DNA of 64,000 nucleotides, taken from positions 27,431,694-27,495,693 of the forward strand of contig CM039119.1 in assembly GCA_022036555.1 (NCBI GenBank), read 5' to 3'. The number at the start of each line of letters is the position of its first letter. Position 1 is the first letter of the stretch. Of the stretch, positions 21,109 through 30,461 are shown one piece after another. This DNA comes from Microstegium vimineum (taxonomy: Eukaryota > Streptophyta > Magnoliopsida > Poales > Poaceae). The translations under genes and the position numbers were made by a program. Under the pieces are notes generated by a model. It ran no database searches and was not told where the DNA came from. It saw nothing but the letters and a program-made list of their open reading frames with translations.

Positions 21109-21528
21109 GGTTATAAATATTATTTGATCATGATTGATGGTTTTAGTCATTATTGTTGGTCTTTTCCGCTGCGTTAAAAATTTGATGTTTATGGTCATCT
21201 TGTGAACTTCATTTCATACGCTCAAAATCCGTTGGTTGAGTTTGTCAACCATGCCATGGATGCCTTCTTGGTCCAGGACTCCAGGCATTCTGCTTCGCCT
21301 TTCATGTCCTTACACCTCTCCACAGAATGGCAAACCAGGGCACATGATTTGCACCACCAACAGCACTGTCCGCACCAACATGCCTCCATGTCACCCTCCT
21401 ACTGGGCTGAGGTGCTCACTACAGCAACCTACTTGCTGACAGGTGCCCATCCTCCTATTGGCAATCTGCTTCCATACCGAGTCCTCCATCGCTCCATCCC
21501 GAATTATTCACACCTCCGTGTGTTTCGG
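21109..21528 (+). pseudogene. Copia integrase core fragment
   Basis: GYKYYLIMIDGFSHYCWSFPLR is followed by mutated text with EFVNHAMDAFL, SPYTSPQNGK (in another frame), SYWAEVLTTATYLL and PYRVLHRSIPNYSHLRVF. This is the copia integrase core from the first catalytic aspartate to the region past the glutamate. At least three frame changes are needed. It ends abruptly at about 21528, where an oppositely oriented gag begins. Confidence 0.75.
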
Positions 21529-21529
21529 C

Positions 21530-22205
21530 GGCAAGGAGCGTGATCTCAGAGGAAACATTGCCTTCATTGGCGAGGCCAAGTTCCTTGACAACGAGCTTCT
21601 GGCGCGCATTGTTCAAGTCCGGCAGCGCTGTGGTGTTGGCAATGTTTTCCGCTCTGCTCGAGAATCACGGACTGAGGCTGCGGAGCTGATTGAGGACGAG
21701 CTGTGACAGCAAGACGTCTGACATATTTCAGGGCATTGGCAACAGTCTTCATGCGCTGGCAGTAGTTGTTGATGGAGAGGTCCCCTGCTGCATAGAGAAC
21801 TCCTCATGCAAGAAAACACCGTGGGGCTCCTTGGGTCAAAAAGAGGCACTCGATGGTGACCCAGAGCTGCCGCGCTGACTGATCATCCTTCATAGCTTGG
21901 TCCTGGACGTCGGGGGTGATGGACCCAAAGAGCCAACTATCGATGCAGGTATCATCTATGGCCCACTTAAAATCATTGGGATCGGCCAGAACAATCCCAT
22001 CGATGTGACTGCGAAGGCCGAACTTCTTGAGCCGGGACATGAAGGGCGCCCACTTGTGAGAGTTCGGGTGCTTCAGCTTGAGGACAACAGGGTCCTGAGA
22101 GCGGACGGCGATCGAGGTGTAGGGGGAAACGACCAGACCGGCGGGGACGGCGACCATGGTGGCTGAGCCACCTGTGGCGGAGGAAGCGGAAGAGTTGGTC
22201 ACCAT
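21530..22205 (-). pseudogene. Copia gag, inverted relative to integrase
   Basis: From ATG 22205 it reads MVTNSSASSATGG...VVLKLKHPNSHKWAPFMSRLKKFGL, then a block ...SWLFGSITPDVQDQAMKDDQSARQLWVTIE, which is the usual start of copia gag. It continues (21780-21700) as QGDLSINNYCQRMKTVANALKYV and, to about 21530, as ALPDLNNARQKLVVKELGL. Frame changes occur near 21810 and 21700. Confidence 0.7.
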
Positions 22206-22405
22206 CTGATGGAGCAGAGGAATCCACAAGCACAGGCACTGCAAGCAGAGGAGGCCGCAGCAGGTTGCCCGGCTGGAAATGGACGCGCACGCGCAGGCAA
22301 GTAGAGGGCCAACAGTACGTGTGAACAGAGGAGTCGCGAGTGCGCGAGCAAGCAGAGGACCTGCGTGTGCATGGGCGAGCACGGGCGGAGCTACGTTGGG
22401 GCCAT

Positions 22406-22409
<4 letters not shown>

Positions 22410-22436
<27 letters not shown>
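22410..22436. repeat. C27 homopolymer
   Basis: A run of 27 C bases lies 30 bases from the left end of the hAT-like element. A 14-C run lies at the mirrored position near its right end. Confidence 0.95.
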
Positions 22437-22441
<5 letters not shown>

Positions 22442-23048
22442 GTTTTTGTGAACGAGCTCAGCTTTAATTCAGTTCAAATCACACAGCAGTTCAGCATGCT
22501 GCCAGGCTCTCTACCATTTTACGAGTCTACGAGATCGTCATCCGGCTACCTTTCTTACTCCCACGAGCCACGAGTAGGCGGCGACGTGGCCTGGACTGGA
22601 CAGCCGGCTCTCAACCAATAGTCCTCCTTTGTCCTATGCATCAACTCTCTCCCCCTATTGGTCTGTGTACAGGCTACAAGCTATAGCCACACAGGCATGT
22701 TTGATTTCTTATTCATTTTTCTTGCTTCAAGACGAAAATCGATAGGCTATATATACTTTATGTGGCTGATTGAGTGATGTTTTGTACTCGATTGAGAGCT
22801 TATGTTACTTTTTATTTGAGAATTTTAGATGCTTAGATATGTGATTTGCCAACCCCCAAATTATATAATGCATACCATTTGCAGATGAGCTAATTTTGTA
22901 GAGTTGCATTAAGAACTCTTTTGCAATTTTATAGGTACAAAAGAGTAAATAGAAATCCATGAATTCATGAACAAAATAGACCATACAATCAACTATATTT
23001 TGTTTACTATGACCTTATTATATAAGACTAATTTCTTCGGTACCTACA

Positions 23049-23213
23049 TGGGCGAAGCTACTTGAACGGTAATGGGTCTAGCCGCACCCACAAAAAAGTT
23101 AAAAAACAGTGATATAGCCTAAATTTTTACTGTATTTTCACCAATAAATTATATATTTTTGTAACCATAAGGCAAGCGCACCCCCTTAAATTTAGTCTAG
23201 CTTCGCCACTAGA
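23049..23213. mobile_element. Small nested hAT-like MITE (165 bp)
   Basis: GGCGAAGCTA near the left end and TAGCTTCGCC near the right end form an inverted repeat. Flanks TACCTACA (23041-23048) and TACCTATA (23214-23221) match at seven of eight positions. The end sequence is akin to that of the 911-bp element it sits in, so it may be a relative that inserted inside it. Confidence 0.55.
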
Positions 23214-23298
23214 TACCTATACACCTATATGGGTTTAATTGGCAACTTGCCCCCCCCCCCCCCTATACTTTGATCCTAGCTCCACCACTGTGGGCGAG

Positions 23299-23515
23299 TA
23301 GGGGAAGGTCGTGGCATTTCTGCCGCGAAGTGAGCTAGACGCGCGGCCATGGAATCGGCGGCGAGAGAGAGGCTAGCGCACAGGAAAGAACTAGAAGGAA
23401 ACCCAGGAAACACCTCACACCCAATTAGGTGGGGGTGGCTTTCATATATATAGCCATGTACAACTTGGAATACAAATAATATCTGTTAGAATACACATAT
23501 CTCTAATAACAACCA
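23299..23515 (-). mobile_element. Probable copia LTR/leader
   Basis: The minus strand reads TGTTATTAGAGATATGTGTATTCTAACAG, then a TATATATATG stretch near 23450 and a CT-rich leader. This is copia-LTR-like and lies upstream of the minus-strand gag at 22205, with the hAT-like element between. I could not fix the LTR's 3' end or find its partner. Confidence 0.45.
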
Positions 23516-24166
23516 TCCTCAAGTTCAATCTTTGTCTTCCCCAATTTTGCCCCAACTACCCACCATAGATCTCTTGCTGTGGTCAGAGTTACAGGGCACC
23601 AAGTAGTAAAATCAGTTGTTAGTGTCTTCCTCATCTCCTCATTACCCTTATTTGTGTCAAGCTGTCTAATCCGCTGCACTCTGATCACGACACTTGCACT
23701 CGCCGGGTCACAACCAAGCAAAATTAGAGCGATGTTCCTCGTTTGAGAAAAAAAATTCTTAGAACAGGGAACGCAGCTACATATTCCAAGCTGCTAAGAG
23801 CTGGAATCTAGAGCTTAAACTAATTTATTTTACTTACGACTCAAAGGCGACAGTGAGCCAAAAAGAGATTAGTTTTGTCTGTCTAGTTTAATTTTCCTTC
23901 AAAAAACATAAAAATGTATAGGTTTGTATCTAATAGAAATGTGTCTTCCATAATGAAGCACGAATTGCATACAAGTGCCTCGCAGCATAATGAAGCATGA
24001 ATTATATACAAGTGCCTCCCTTCAAGCCACCATTTAAGAACAAGATACGATGCAATGCAAGATTAAGCAAAATGAAAAGGTAAAATATTTAGTAAGGGAG
24101 CAGGAAAAGGAATATAGGCTGGCAAGAAGGCAATAAATAAAATAATGAGAACACAAAGAAACCCAC
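23516..24166. other. SULTR4 intron sequence, no gene seen
   Basis: A 72-residue minus frame (23503-23721) is open but carries no motif I know. A ~22-base phrase (AATGAAGCA(C/T)GAATT... CAAGTGCCTC) is repeated in tandem at 23950-24020. The rest looks like ordinary plant intron. Confidence 0.4.
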
Positions 24167-24334
24167 CCATCAGCTCCTGCAATTATGCTCTCAATGAGTG
24201 GGATAATTTTGCTGCTTCTTGTGACACTGTAACCTAAGAAATACTTTATCTGGGATAAACCAATAACAATGGCTGAAGCTGTAGTGAACCCAGATATTAC
24301 AGAATGGCTAATGAAACGAATAAGCCAACCAAGC
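24167..24334 (-). pseudogene. SULTR4-like exon a
   Basis: This is 168 nt after a GTATGCAG acceptor, encoding two predicted membrane stretches (LIRFISHSVISGF and the IVIGLSQIKYFLGY block) with no stop. The donor after GCTGATGG is GTGGGT. The phase this gives does not join cleanly to exon b, so either the donor has changed or the boundary is a few bases off. Confidence 0.75.
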
Positions 24335-25790
24335 CTGCATACAGGATAAGATATATGAAACGGTTACACTTTCTCACTTAGAACCAGCATACCAAGAAGG
24401 TGTAGATATTGAAAATGATAATGGCATGGCCCAAGGCCCATAATGAATGATCATGGCCAAGAGGCGCAGAATGTGCAAGGAAGAGGTGGATGGAGTGTTT
24501 GAAATTTCTCTTTATTATATCATAATGACAAATAAAACTTAACTTCTGTAGTGCCTAATAACAATAAGCCTTTGTGGCTGGGTTTGTTATATGTATTAGA
24601 TGGCAAGCGCAGCAAATCAGAAAAGTGGCTAGATTGGCGCTGAATTGAAGGCAATCCTGGGCACATTGTTAGCTGGTGCTAATTTAGAAGCTTAGAAAGA
24701 GTCATTGGGAGATAATTAAGGGTGTTTGGGCTGCCTAATGGCTATATATTTCGTGAGCTACCCTAAGAATAATCAAGCAAAGCAACAATTCTGTTGCTGG
24801 GGTTTTCCCCTGCGTCTTCCTCTCTCAACCTCATGCCCTCACGGTGCCCTCACGCCGCCGGGGGTTCAAGCCCCGACCACCAATCACATACCCCTAATTC
24901 CTCTGCAGTCTCTGTAGGATCCTCGATCCTATCAATATGGTATCAAAGATTCTCCAATGAATGTGACAAGTAGCCGAATGTGCCACCGACGTAGCCAAAC
25001 CGAATCCTCACCAGGGCGTTGGCTGATCTCACCCAACAGATGGCGGCCAGTCAGCCCGCCACCAAACGCCAACCACCCCACATGCTTGCCAGATATGCCC
25101 ACGGGCTTGCTCGGAAAATATGGGAAAAATGTCCTTCTCATCGAGGCAAAACCATCGTCAAACCACATCCGGCACACAATGCTGCCCACACCCCTCCACC
25201 ATCCCATTCCCCATTCCCAAAACCCTCCCCTTCACGTGGGAAACCCCTCCTCACCGCACCCAGGTGCCTCTTAGGTGTGGGGTTCCTGCTGTGGCAGGCG
25301 CAATGTATCCTTCAAATCGTCGTCCCACTAGTGTCCCCGACCCAAAAGCGCATGGCACGAGATGGAGGTTGGCTCCCTTCCACCACCCCCCCCGGCCACC
25401 AAAACACACCACCACCACTTCTACAAAAACTAACTCCCAACCTTCGAGAACAGGCTCAATGGTGTCATAGTTTTTGACGGCCAGTCAACCTTGCGTCGAT
25501 CCGTTTGGCTCCTGTCGTACTTCGTCAAATACCCAACGTGATACACACACTAAGCAGACGAGGCATGCACCGGAGCGCTCAAGGACCAATCCACCTGCGC
25601 TCATCCGTCCACGCCAATTAGCTCCCGACAGCATGCTATTTCCTCCAAAGTCCAAGAGTAAAGCTACTTGCAACTCCAAACAAAGACACATGCAAGCAAG
25701 GCCCAAACTGTTAAATTCTTTTTATTTTGGTAATTGAGGGAAAATAGGTGGACTAAAAAAAAAAAAGAAAAAATTTTTAAAGAAAAAAAA
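24335..25790 (+). other. Possible copia 5' leader up to gap
   Basis: TGGTATCAAAGATTCT at 24938-24953 resembles a copia initiator-Met primer-binding site. The preceding ~250 bp (possible LTR) holds GCTATATATTT near 24740 and the leader continues with ATGAATGTGACAAGTAGCC. Downstream text to 25477 looks like a Pro/His-rich decayed gag, but I see no domain. The stretch ends in an A-rich run directly before the assembly gap. Confidence 0.35.
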
Positions 25791-25890
25791 NNNNNNNNNN
25801 NNNNNNNNNNNNNNNNNNNNNNNNNNNNNNNNNNNNNNNNNNNNNNNNNNNNNNNNNNNNNNNNNNNNNNNNNNNNNNNNNNNNNNNNNN
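25791..25890. other. Assembly gap (100 N)
   Basis: Exactly 100 unspecified bases, the conventional size for a gap of unknown length. The 3' LTR expected for the Tat element to the right is not on either side, so it probably lies in the gap or was lost. Confidence 0.95.
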
Positions 25891-26203
25891 GCTACTGAAT
25901 TGCGCTAGTTCCTTTCATGTAATGGCTGATTGTAACTTTGTATCTTTGTTATAATCAAATCTTTGTATACAAAACGGGTGATCAATCAACTACTGTCTCA
26001 TTCTCCTGAGTTCTTTTGTACTTTTGTTTGTCTTGATTGTGATGTCCAAGTTCTTTATTCCACGAGTTGTCTGTGTACTTTGTGAAGGATGTATTCTGGT
26101 GGATTGCTTTACTTTGGCGTCCGTTCCGTAATTCCTTGTAGCCTTTTGTAACCGTTGTATTTTATTTTCATTGTAGTCAAAGAACTTGTGTTTTTTACCC
26201 CTT

Positions 26204-26209
26204 TATAAG
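26204..26209 (+). promoter_or_regulatory. TATA box of the opposite-strand gene
   Basis: TATAAG in CCCCTTTATAAGTTTG lies 114 bases before the ATG at 26318. The sequence between is a CT-rich leader with no upstream ATG. It points away from the element's own polymerase genes. Confidence 0.55.
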
Positions 26210-26317
26210 TTTGTCTTTCTCTTTTCCTTTCTTTTTTATCTTGCGGTAAAAACTCTTTCCTTTGCTTTGCAAACCCTAGCCGCCGCCGCTGCATTGTTTG
26301 TCTTCGATCTGCTTCGG

Positions 26318-29301
26318 ATGGCGAAGAAGAACAAGAGCAAGGTTGAATTCGTTGACGAGGACATTGTTTTGGATTCAATTGACAATCTTGAATACGTTGA
26401 GATGTCTCGCCAGATGAAGCGGTCTCCCAAGCCTATGACTCAGTAGGCGGACTTAAATCTGCTAGTTGCTCATGGTCAGCTTCAGGCACAGATTTTTTCT
26501 GAATACTCGCTTCCTGGTGAGCATGTGATCCCGAGCCCTTCCCCTGATCAAATCGTGCCTCTTTGTTTCTTTTGTTTGTGCCAGACTTTGCTTCCCTCCT
26601 TCTGACTTTTTGATGGAATTCCTTCGTTTTTATGGTATCCAGCTTCATCATCTATCTCCTAACGGAGCTCTTTTTCTTGCTTCGTTTGCACATTTGTGCG
26701 AGGCATTTATTGGCATCCCTCCTTGTCTTCTCCTTCTCTGGCATTTCTTTCGCCTCAGGTTCCACGAAAAAACTCCCGCCCGTTCTTTCGGTTGTTGCAC
26801 TCTCCAATTTCGTCAGGGGGTGAAGAATAGTTACTTTTCGTTCAGCCTTTATGACTCTATTAAGGATTGGGCGGACAAGTGGTTTTATATCTCGAAGCCT
26901 GATACTTATTTTACTTCTGATCTTGCTTCCAAACCGACCCTTCTTCCTTGTTGGAACGATGCTCTATCCTCTTCTGAATCCTTGGCTATCAGACCTTCGC
27001 TGACTCAGATAAGTTTTCGGAAACAATCCGGGTTGACCCGCAATGGATTGGTTGCCAGTTTCTATCGTCGCCGGGTTCAACCTCTCATGCAGAGGGATCA
27101 TCTTGGCTTTGAATACACTAGTTCATCTGACCCTTCTCGGATTATTCCTGATGCCAAGTTGTCTGATGATGATATATTTGATCGTTTGGGGAGGGTCTTA
27201 AGTGGTGTATCTGCCATTCCTCCCCAGATTCCAGAGTACGACGCTGATCATCCTCCTCCTCAGGTTAGTGATCTTTAGTTTGTTCTAATTTATTTTTATT
27301 GGGGTCTTCTTTACTGATAGTTTGCTTTGCATTTTTTTGTTAGGATTATGGTCACTCTTTTAGGCTTGACTTGCCTTTTGGGCCCATTGCCTTTGCTCCT
27401 ACTGAGGCTGTTGCTGAAGTTACCGTGGCTTCGAGTTCTTCTTCCAGTTTGATCCCTGGATTTTGTAATACTGATGGGTATGTAACGTATACTCTTGATC
27501 CTTGTATTGCTCAGCTTATATTATTTTCTAGAAACAGGAAGCTTGAGTCTTCTACTCAACCTCCTCCGCTTGCTCCTGTTACTCGTCGCCGTACTTCTCG
27601 GTCGCGCACTCCCACATGTAACATTATTGTAGGTGAGCATTTTTGTTTTTAGCCGAGTTATTTTGTTTATTGCTCTTCTTTACTCTTGTATTTGTTTTTA
27701 TCAGGTGGCCAGTCCATCCCTCTTGATAAGGAGTATTCTGACGACAATCCTCTTATTCGTCCTCCATGAGTTTCTTTCTTGCTTGTCTTTGTAATTTCTT
27801 TTTGGAATTTTTCCTTATTGTAGAGTTGTTTCAGTCGCAGGTCATTTGTTGGTCAGTCCTCTTGTGATGCTGCCTCTATTCCTTCGGCTACTCGGATTCC
27901 TTCTTTGCTTGATGATGATTTTTCGTTTGATATCCCCAAGCTTTCATTTGCTCAAGTTGTTGCTTCTTATAGCAAATCAGTCAAGTGAGTCAGATTTTTT
28001 TGTAATGTTTTGCTCCTAGTTGTCCTTGTCTAATATCCTTGTTCTCGTTTTTTTTCGTAGGCCTTCTTCTGACGCTCTTGCTTTATCCCATGGTGGTAGG
28101 GTTCTTTCATCTTGCTGATGGTGATCTCTTGTCTTTTTTATTTTCTTCTAATTTTTTCCTGTTTTGTCTCTTGTAGGACTCTGTCCTCCTGAAGTTGCAA
28201 ATGTTGCTAGTACCTCCGAGTTGGTTGGTGCCTCTCCTCCTGCTGGCGCATGTCTTCTCGAGATTCCTGAGTTGAATGTCTCGGGTAAAGCTCCGATTTC
28301 TTCTCCGATTGGTCCTTTGCTTCTTCAAGGGCCAGGTGATGAGTCTCAGCTTAGCCGAGTTGAGCAAACCCTTGCTTGTTTCTTCTTGGGATATCTTGTC
28401 AACCTCTTTTAGTGCTAAGCTAAAGGTAAATTCCTTTGTCTTTTTTCTAATTCTCTTTCTTGTCTATATTTTATCTTTAATTTTGATATTTTGTAGGATT
28501 TCTGCCAGGGTTTGGTTCCTTCGTCATCTTCTTCCGAAGGTCAATCGATTACCCTTCTTCAGTCTGACCTTGACAAAGTTAAGCTTGAATTGTCTTAAGC
28601 TCGTGCTGCTTTGGAGCAAGAAAGGGGTCTTCGTGAAGCTGCTGAGGCTTCCTCGTCTGCTGTTATTGTAGACCTAAAAACAAAACTGGCTGGTAGTTTT
28701 TTCTTGTATGTTCTCTTGTTCTTGTAATGATTTCTTTGCTATTTTCTCTTTACTTTCTATTTCATTTTGTAGATGTTGATCGTGCTTGGGTGACTTGGAG
28801 TGAACAGAACAAGGATTTGTCTCTTTGTCTTGAATCTTCTGAAAGGAAAGCCGAAACTGTAAGTTTTAGTAACCGCTGATGTTCTGTAATTTTTGTTTTT
28901 ATTCTTCTAAGATCTTCTGTCTTTTTCAGTCATCGAAGATAGAACAAGATTTCCAGTCTCAGCTTCTGGATGTTCACGGACGATATAAATCTTTGTATGC
29001 TGTTGTGAAGCCTGTTATTGCTGCTGTCTGGCATGAAGGGGATGATAGTGATGGCTTGAAGAGCTTAGTTCCTGTATTGCCTCTTCGGTTTCGAGAGTTT
29101 GTAGAGAACGGGTTTGAACGCTGCATAAACAATGTTGTTTTCTTTGCTCGTGCTCTTGCTCCTGAGGTGCCTCTGGACTGAATTCTTGAAGATCCCATGG
29201 ATGCCGATCTTTTGGAGAAGTGGGAGCAATCAAAGCCCGAAGTCAAAGAACTTTGTAGTAAAATATTTGGTCAGATGAAAGTGTTGCCTTCTTCTCCTTG
29301 A
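26318..29301 (+). pseudogene. Spliced opposite-strand gene of Tat element
   Basis: Exon 1 (26318-27263) begins MAKKNKSKVEFVDED and contains FLRFYGIQLHHLSPNGALFL and FAHLCEAFIGI. From memory this is the plant 'putative gypsy type transposon' domain (Transposase_28 type, function unknown). Introns with GT..AG ends follow: 27264-27343, 27478-27531 and 27633-27704. I checked that exons 1-2-3-4 join in frame (PPQ/DYGH, DG/NRKL, IIV/GGQSIP). Further T-rich acceptors at about 27825, 28061, 28177, 28497, 28773 and 28929 suggest nine or more exons. The last exon ends KVLPSSP at 29301 and has a coiled-coil-like middle. Damage: TAG at 26444, a frame change near 26550, TGA at the end of exon 4 and TGA at 29179. 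Confidence 0.7.
27264..27343 (+). other. Intron 1 of the opposite-strand gene
   Basis: An 80-base T-rich intron runs from GTTAGT to TTTGTTAG. It is phase 0 and separates a Pro-rich end (HPPPQ) from DYGHSFRLD. The related gene at 47331 has its first intron at the same place, also phase 0 after a Pro run. Confidence 0.75.
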
Positions 29302-29919
29302 GAAAGAAACATTTGTTGAATGGTCTTGTAATATATACTCTGGATGATCTTTTGCTATATATCATCAGGCTTCGCCCTAACATTTTTACTGTGCTTGTCT
29401 TGTCTGCAGATGTTGTGTAATTTGTTTGTCAATCTATTGAAAACTTTGTTTTCTGGGTCTTGTAAGTCGTGTCGAGTTCTTCTGACATATGTGATATTTG
29501 TAGTTTCGTGCCTTTGTATTAGGCTTTGTAGTTCTCATGCTTCATCTAGCTTTTGTAGGGTAATTTCTGAGTTCTTTCTGGATAGCATTATCGACTTTTG
29601 AGTTGTGATGGCTTTGTTGAAGTAGATATTCTAGCTCATTTGTAGCTTTATGCCTCTAGATTAGGCTTTTGTAGTTCTTCATCTCTATGCTTTGCTTGTC
29701 TTTTGTATAGCAACTCCCGAGTTATTTCGGGGTAGTATTGTTGATTTGCTATTTGTTGAGTAGTCACTTTATGATGCAGGAGTATTCAGCTTGTAGTCAT
29801 TGTTGTTTCGAGTTGTGCTGCTTTTCCAGTAGTCAACTGTATGTGTCATGCCACTTTGTGTAGTGGTTGACTTTGATGTCGTCGAGGTAGATTGAGCTTC
29901 TCGTTGTGCCGAGTAGTTT
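29302..29919. other. 3' flank of the opposite-strand gene
   Basis: T-rich sequence without convincing frames. It repeats a loose ~130-base phrase (CTTTGTAGTTCTCATGCTT... GTAGGGTAATTTCTGAGTT..., near 29520 and 29660). It probably holds the polyadenylation region of the plus-strand gene. Confidence 0.4.
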
Positions 29920-30430
29920 GTTGTTTATCATGTTGTCTCATGAAATGGTTGTCTTGAAGATATGAACCAGACTATGCCGCTCATGGTGCAAAGCTGTCGG
30001 CTTGTCATGTCGTTTCACGAAACGGTTGACTTGTAGATATGAACCAGATTGTGTCGCTCATGGTGCAAAGCAGTCAGTTAGTTCGGCATGTTGCTTCACG
30101 AAGCAATTGACTTAAAATGTCAAACAGTGCCGCTCATGGTGCAATGCTATCGGCTTGTCATGCTGTCTCACGAAACGGTTGACTTGTAATTATGAACTAG
30201 ACTGTGCCGCTCATGGTGCAAAGCAGTCGGTTAGTTCGTCATGTTGTTTCACGAAGAATTTGACTTAAAATGCCAGACAGTGCCGCTCATGGTGCAAAGC
30301 TGTCGGCTTGTCATGCCGTCTCACGAAACGGTTGACTTGTAGATATGAACCAGGTTGTGCCGCTCATGGTGCAAAGCAGTCGGTTAGTTCGTCATGTTGC
30401 TTCACAAAGCAATTGACTTGTAGACTGTTT
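29920..30430. repeat. Tandem array, 76-77 bp units
   Basis: Six units, marked by G(C/T)CGCTCATGGTGCAA at 29976, 30053, 30129, 30206, 30283 and 30359. Units alternate in subtype. Many contain a short hairpin: CGTTTC-AC-GAAACG at 30011-30024 and TTGCTTC-AC-GAAGCAA at 30091-30106. The array lies just past the polymerase stop (30462) and between two genes that converge on it. Confidence 0.85.
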
Positions 30431-30461
30431 GTTCTTGAAGTCTTGTATCTTGTTTGTATCT

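Larger units (their letters stand above)
22380..23290. mobile_element. hAT-like non-autonomous element (911 bp)
   Basis: It is flanked by perfect 8-bp direct repeats TGGGCGAG (22372-22379 and 23291-23298), the hAT length. The ends form imperfect inverted repeats: CACGGGCGGAGCTACG on the left, and the complement of the right end, CAGTGGTGGAGCTAGG. A poly-C run lies just inside each end (22410-22436, 23250-23263). No transposase frame is present, so it would depend on a transposase from elsewhere. It sits in the leader region of the copia gag. Confidence 0.8.
20606..24334 (-). pseudogene. SULTR4-type sulfate transporter fragment
   Basis: Three minus-strand exons match the middle membrane part of plant SULTR4 (sulfate efflux from vacuole, proton-coupled SLC26/SulP family). 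Exon a, 24334-24167: LGWLIRFISHSVISGFTTAS...SKIIPLIESIIAGAD. Exon b, about 20866-20798: QFFWPPFVMGSTFLVILLLM. Exon c, 20712-20606: LRFLRASGSLTAVVLGTIF. Exons b and c are separated by an 85-bp GTAAGT...GCAG intron. Exon c is 107 nt and carries a TAA in the frame of its conserved part. One extra A in the AATAAAG run would give 108 nt, the expected phase and a Lys-Arg join. The a-b intron is 3.3 kb and full of transposons. N-terminal exons and the STAS end are not seen. Confidence 0.75.

Noticed and set aside
29920..30430. CRISPR-like regularly spaced repeat
   Set aside because: Units are contiguous 76-77 bp tandem monomers without unique spacers, in a plant retrotransposon.
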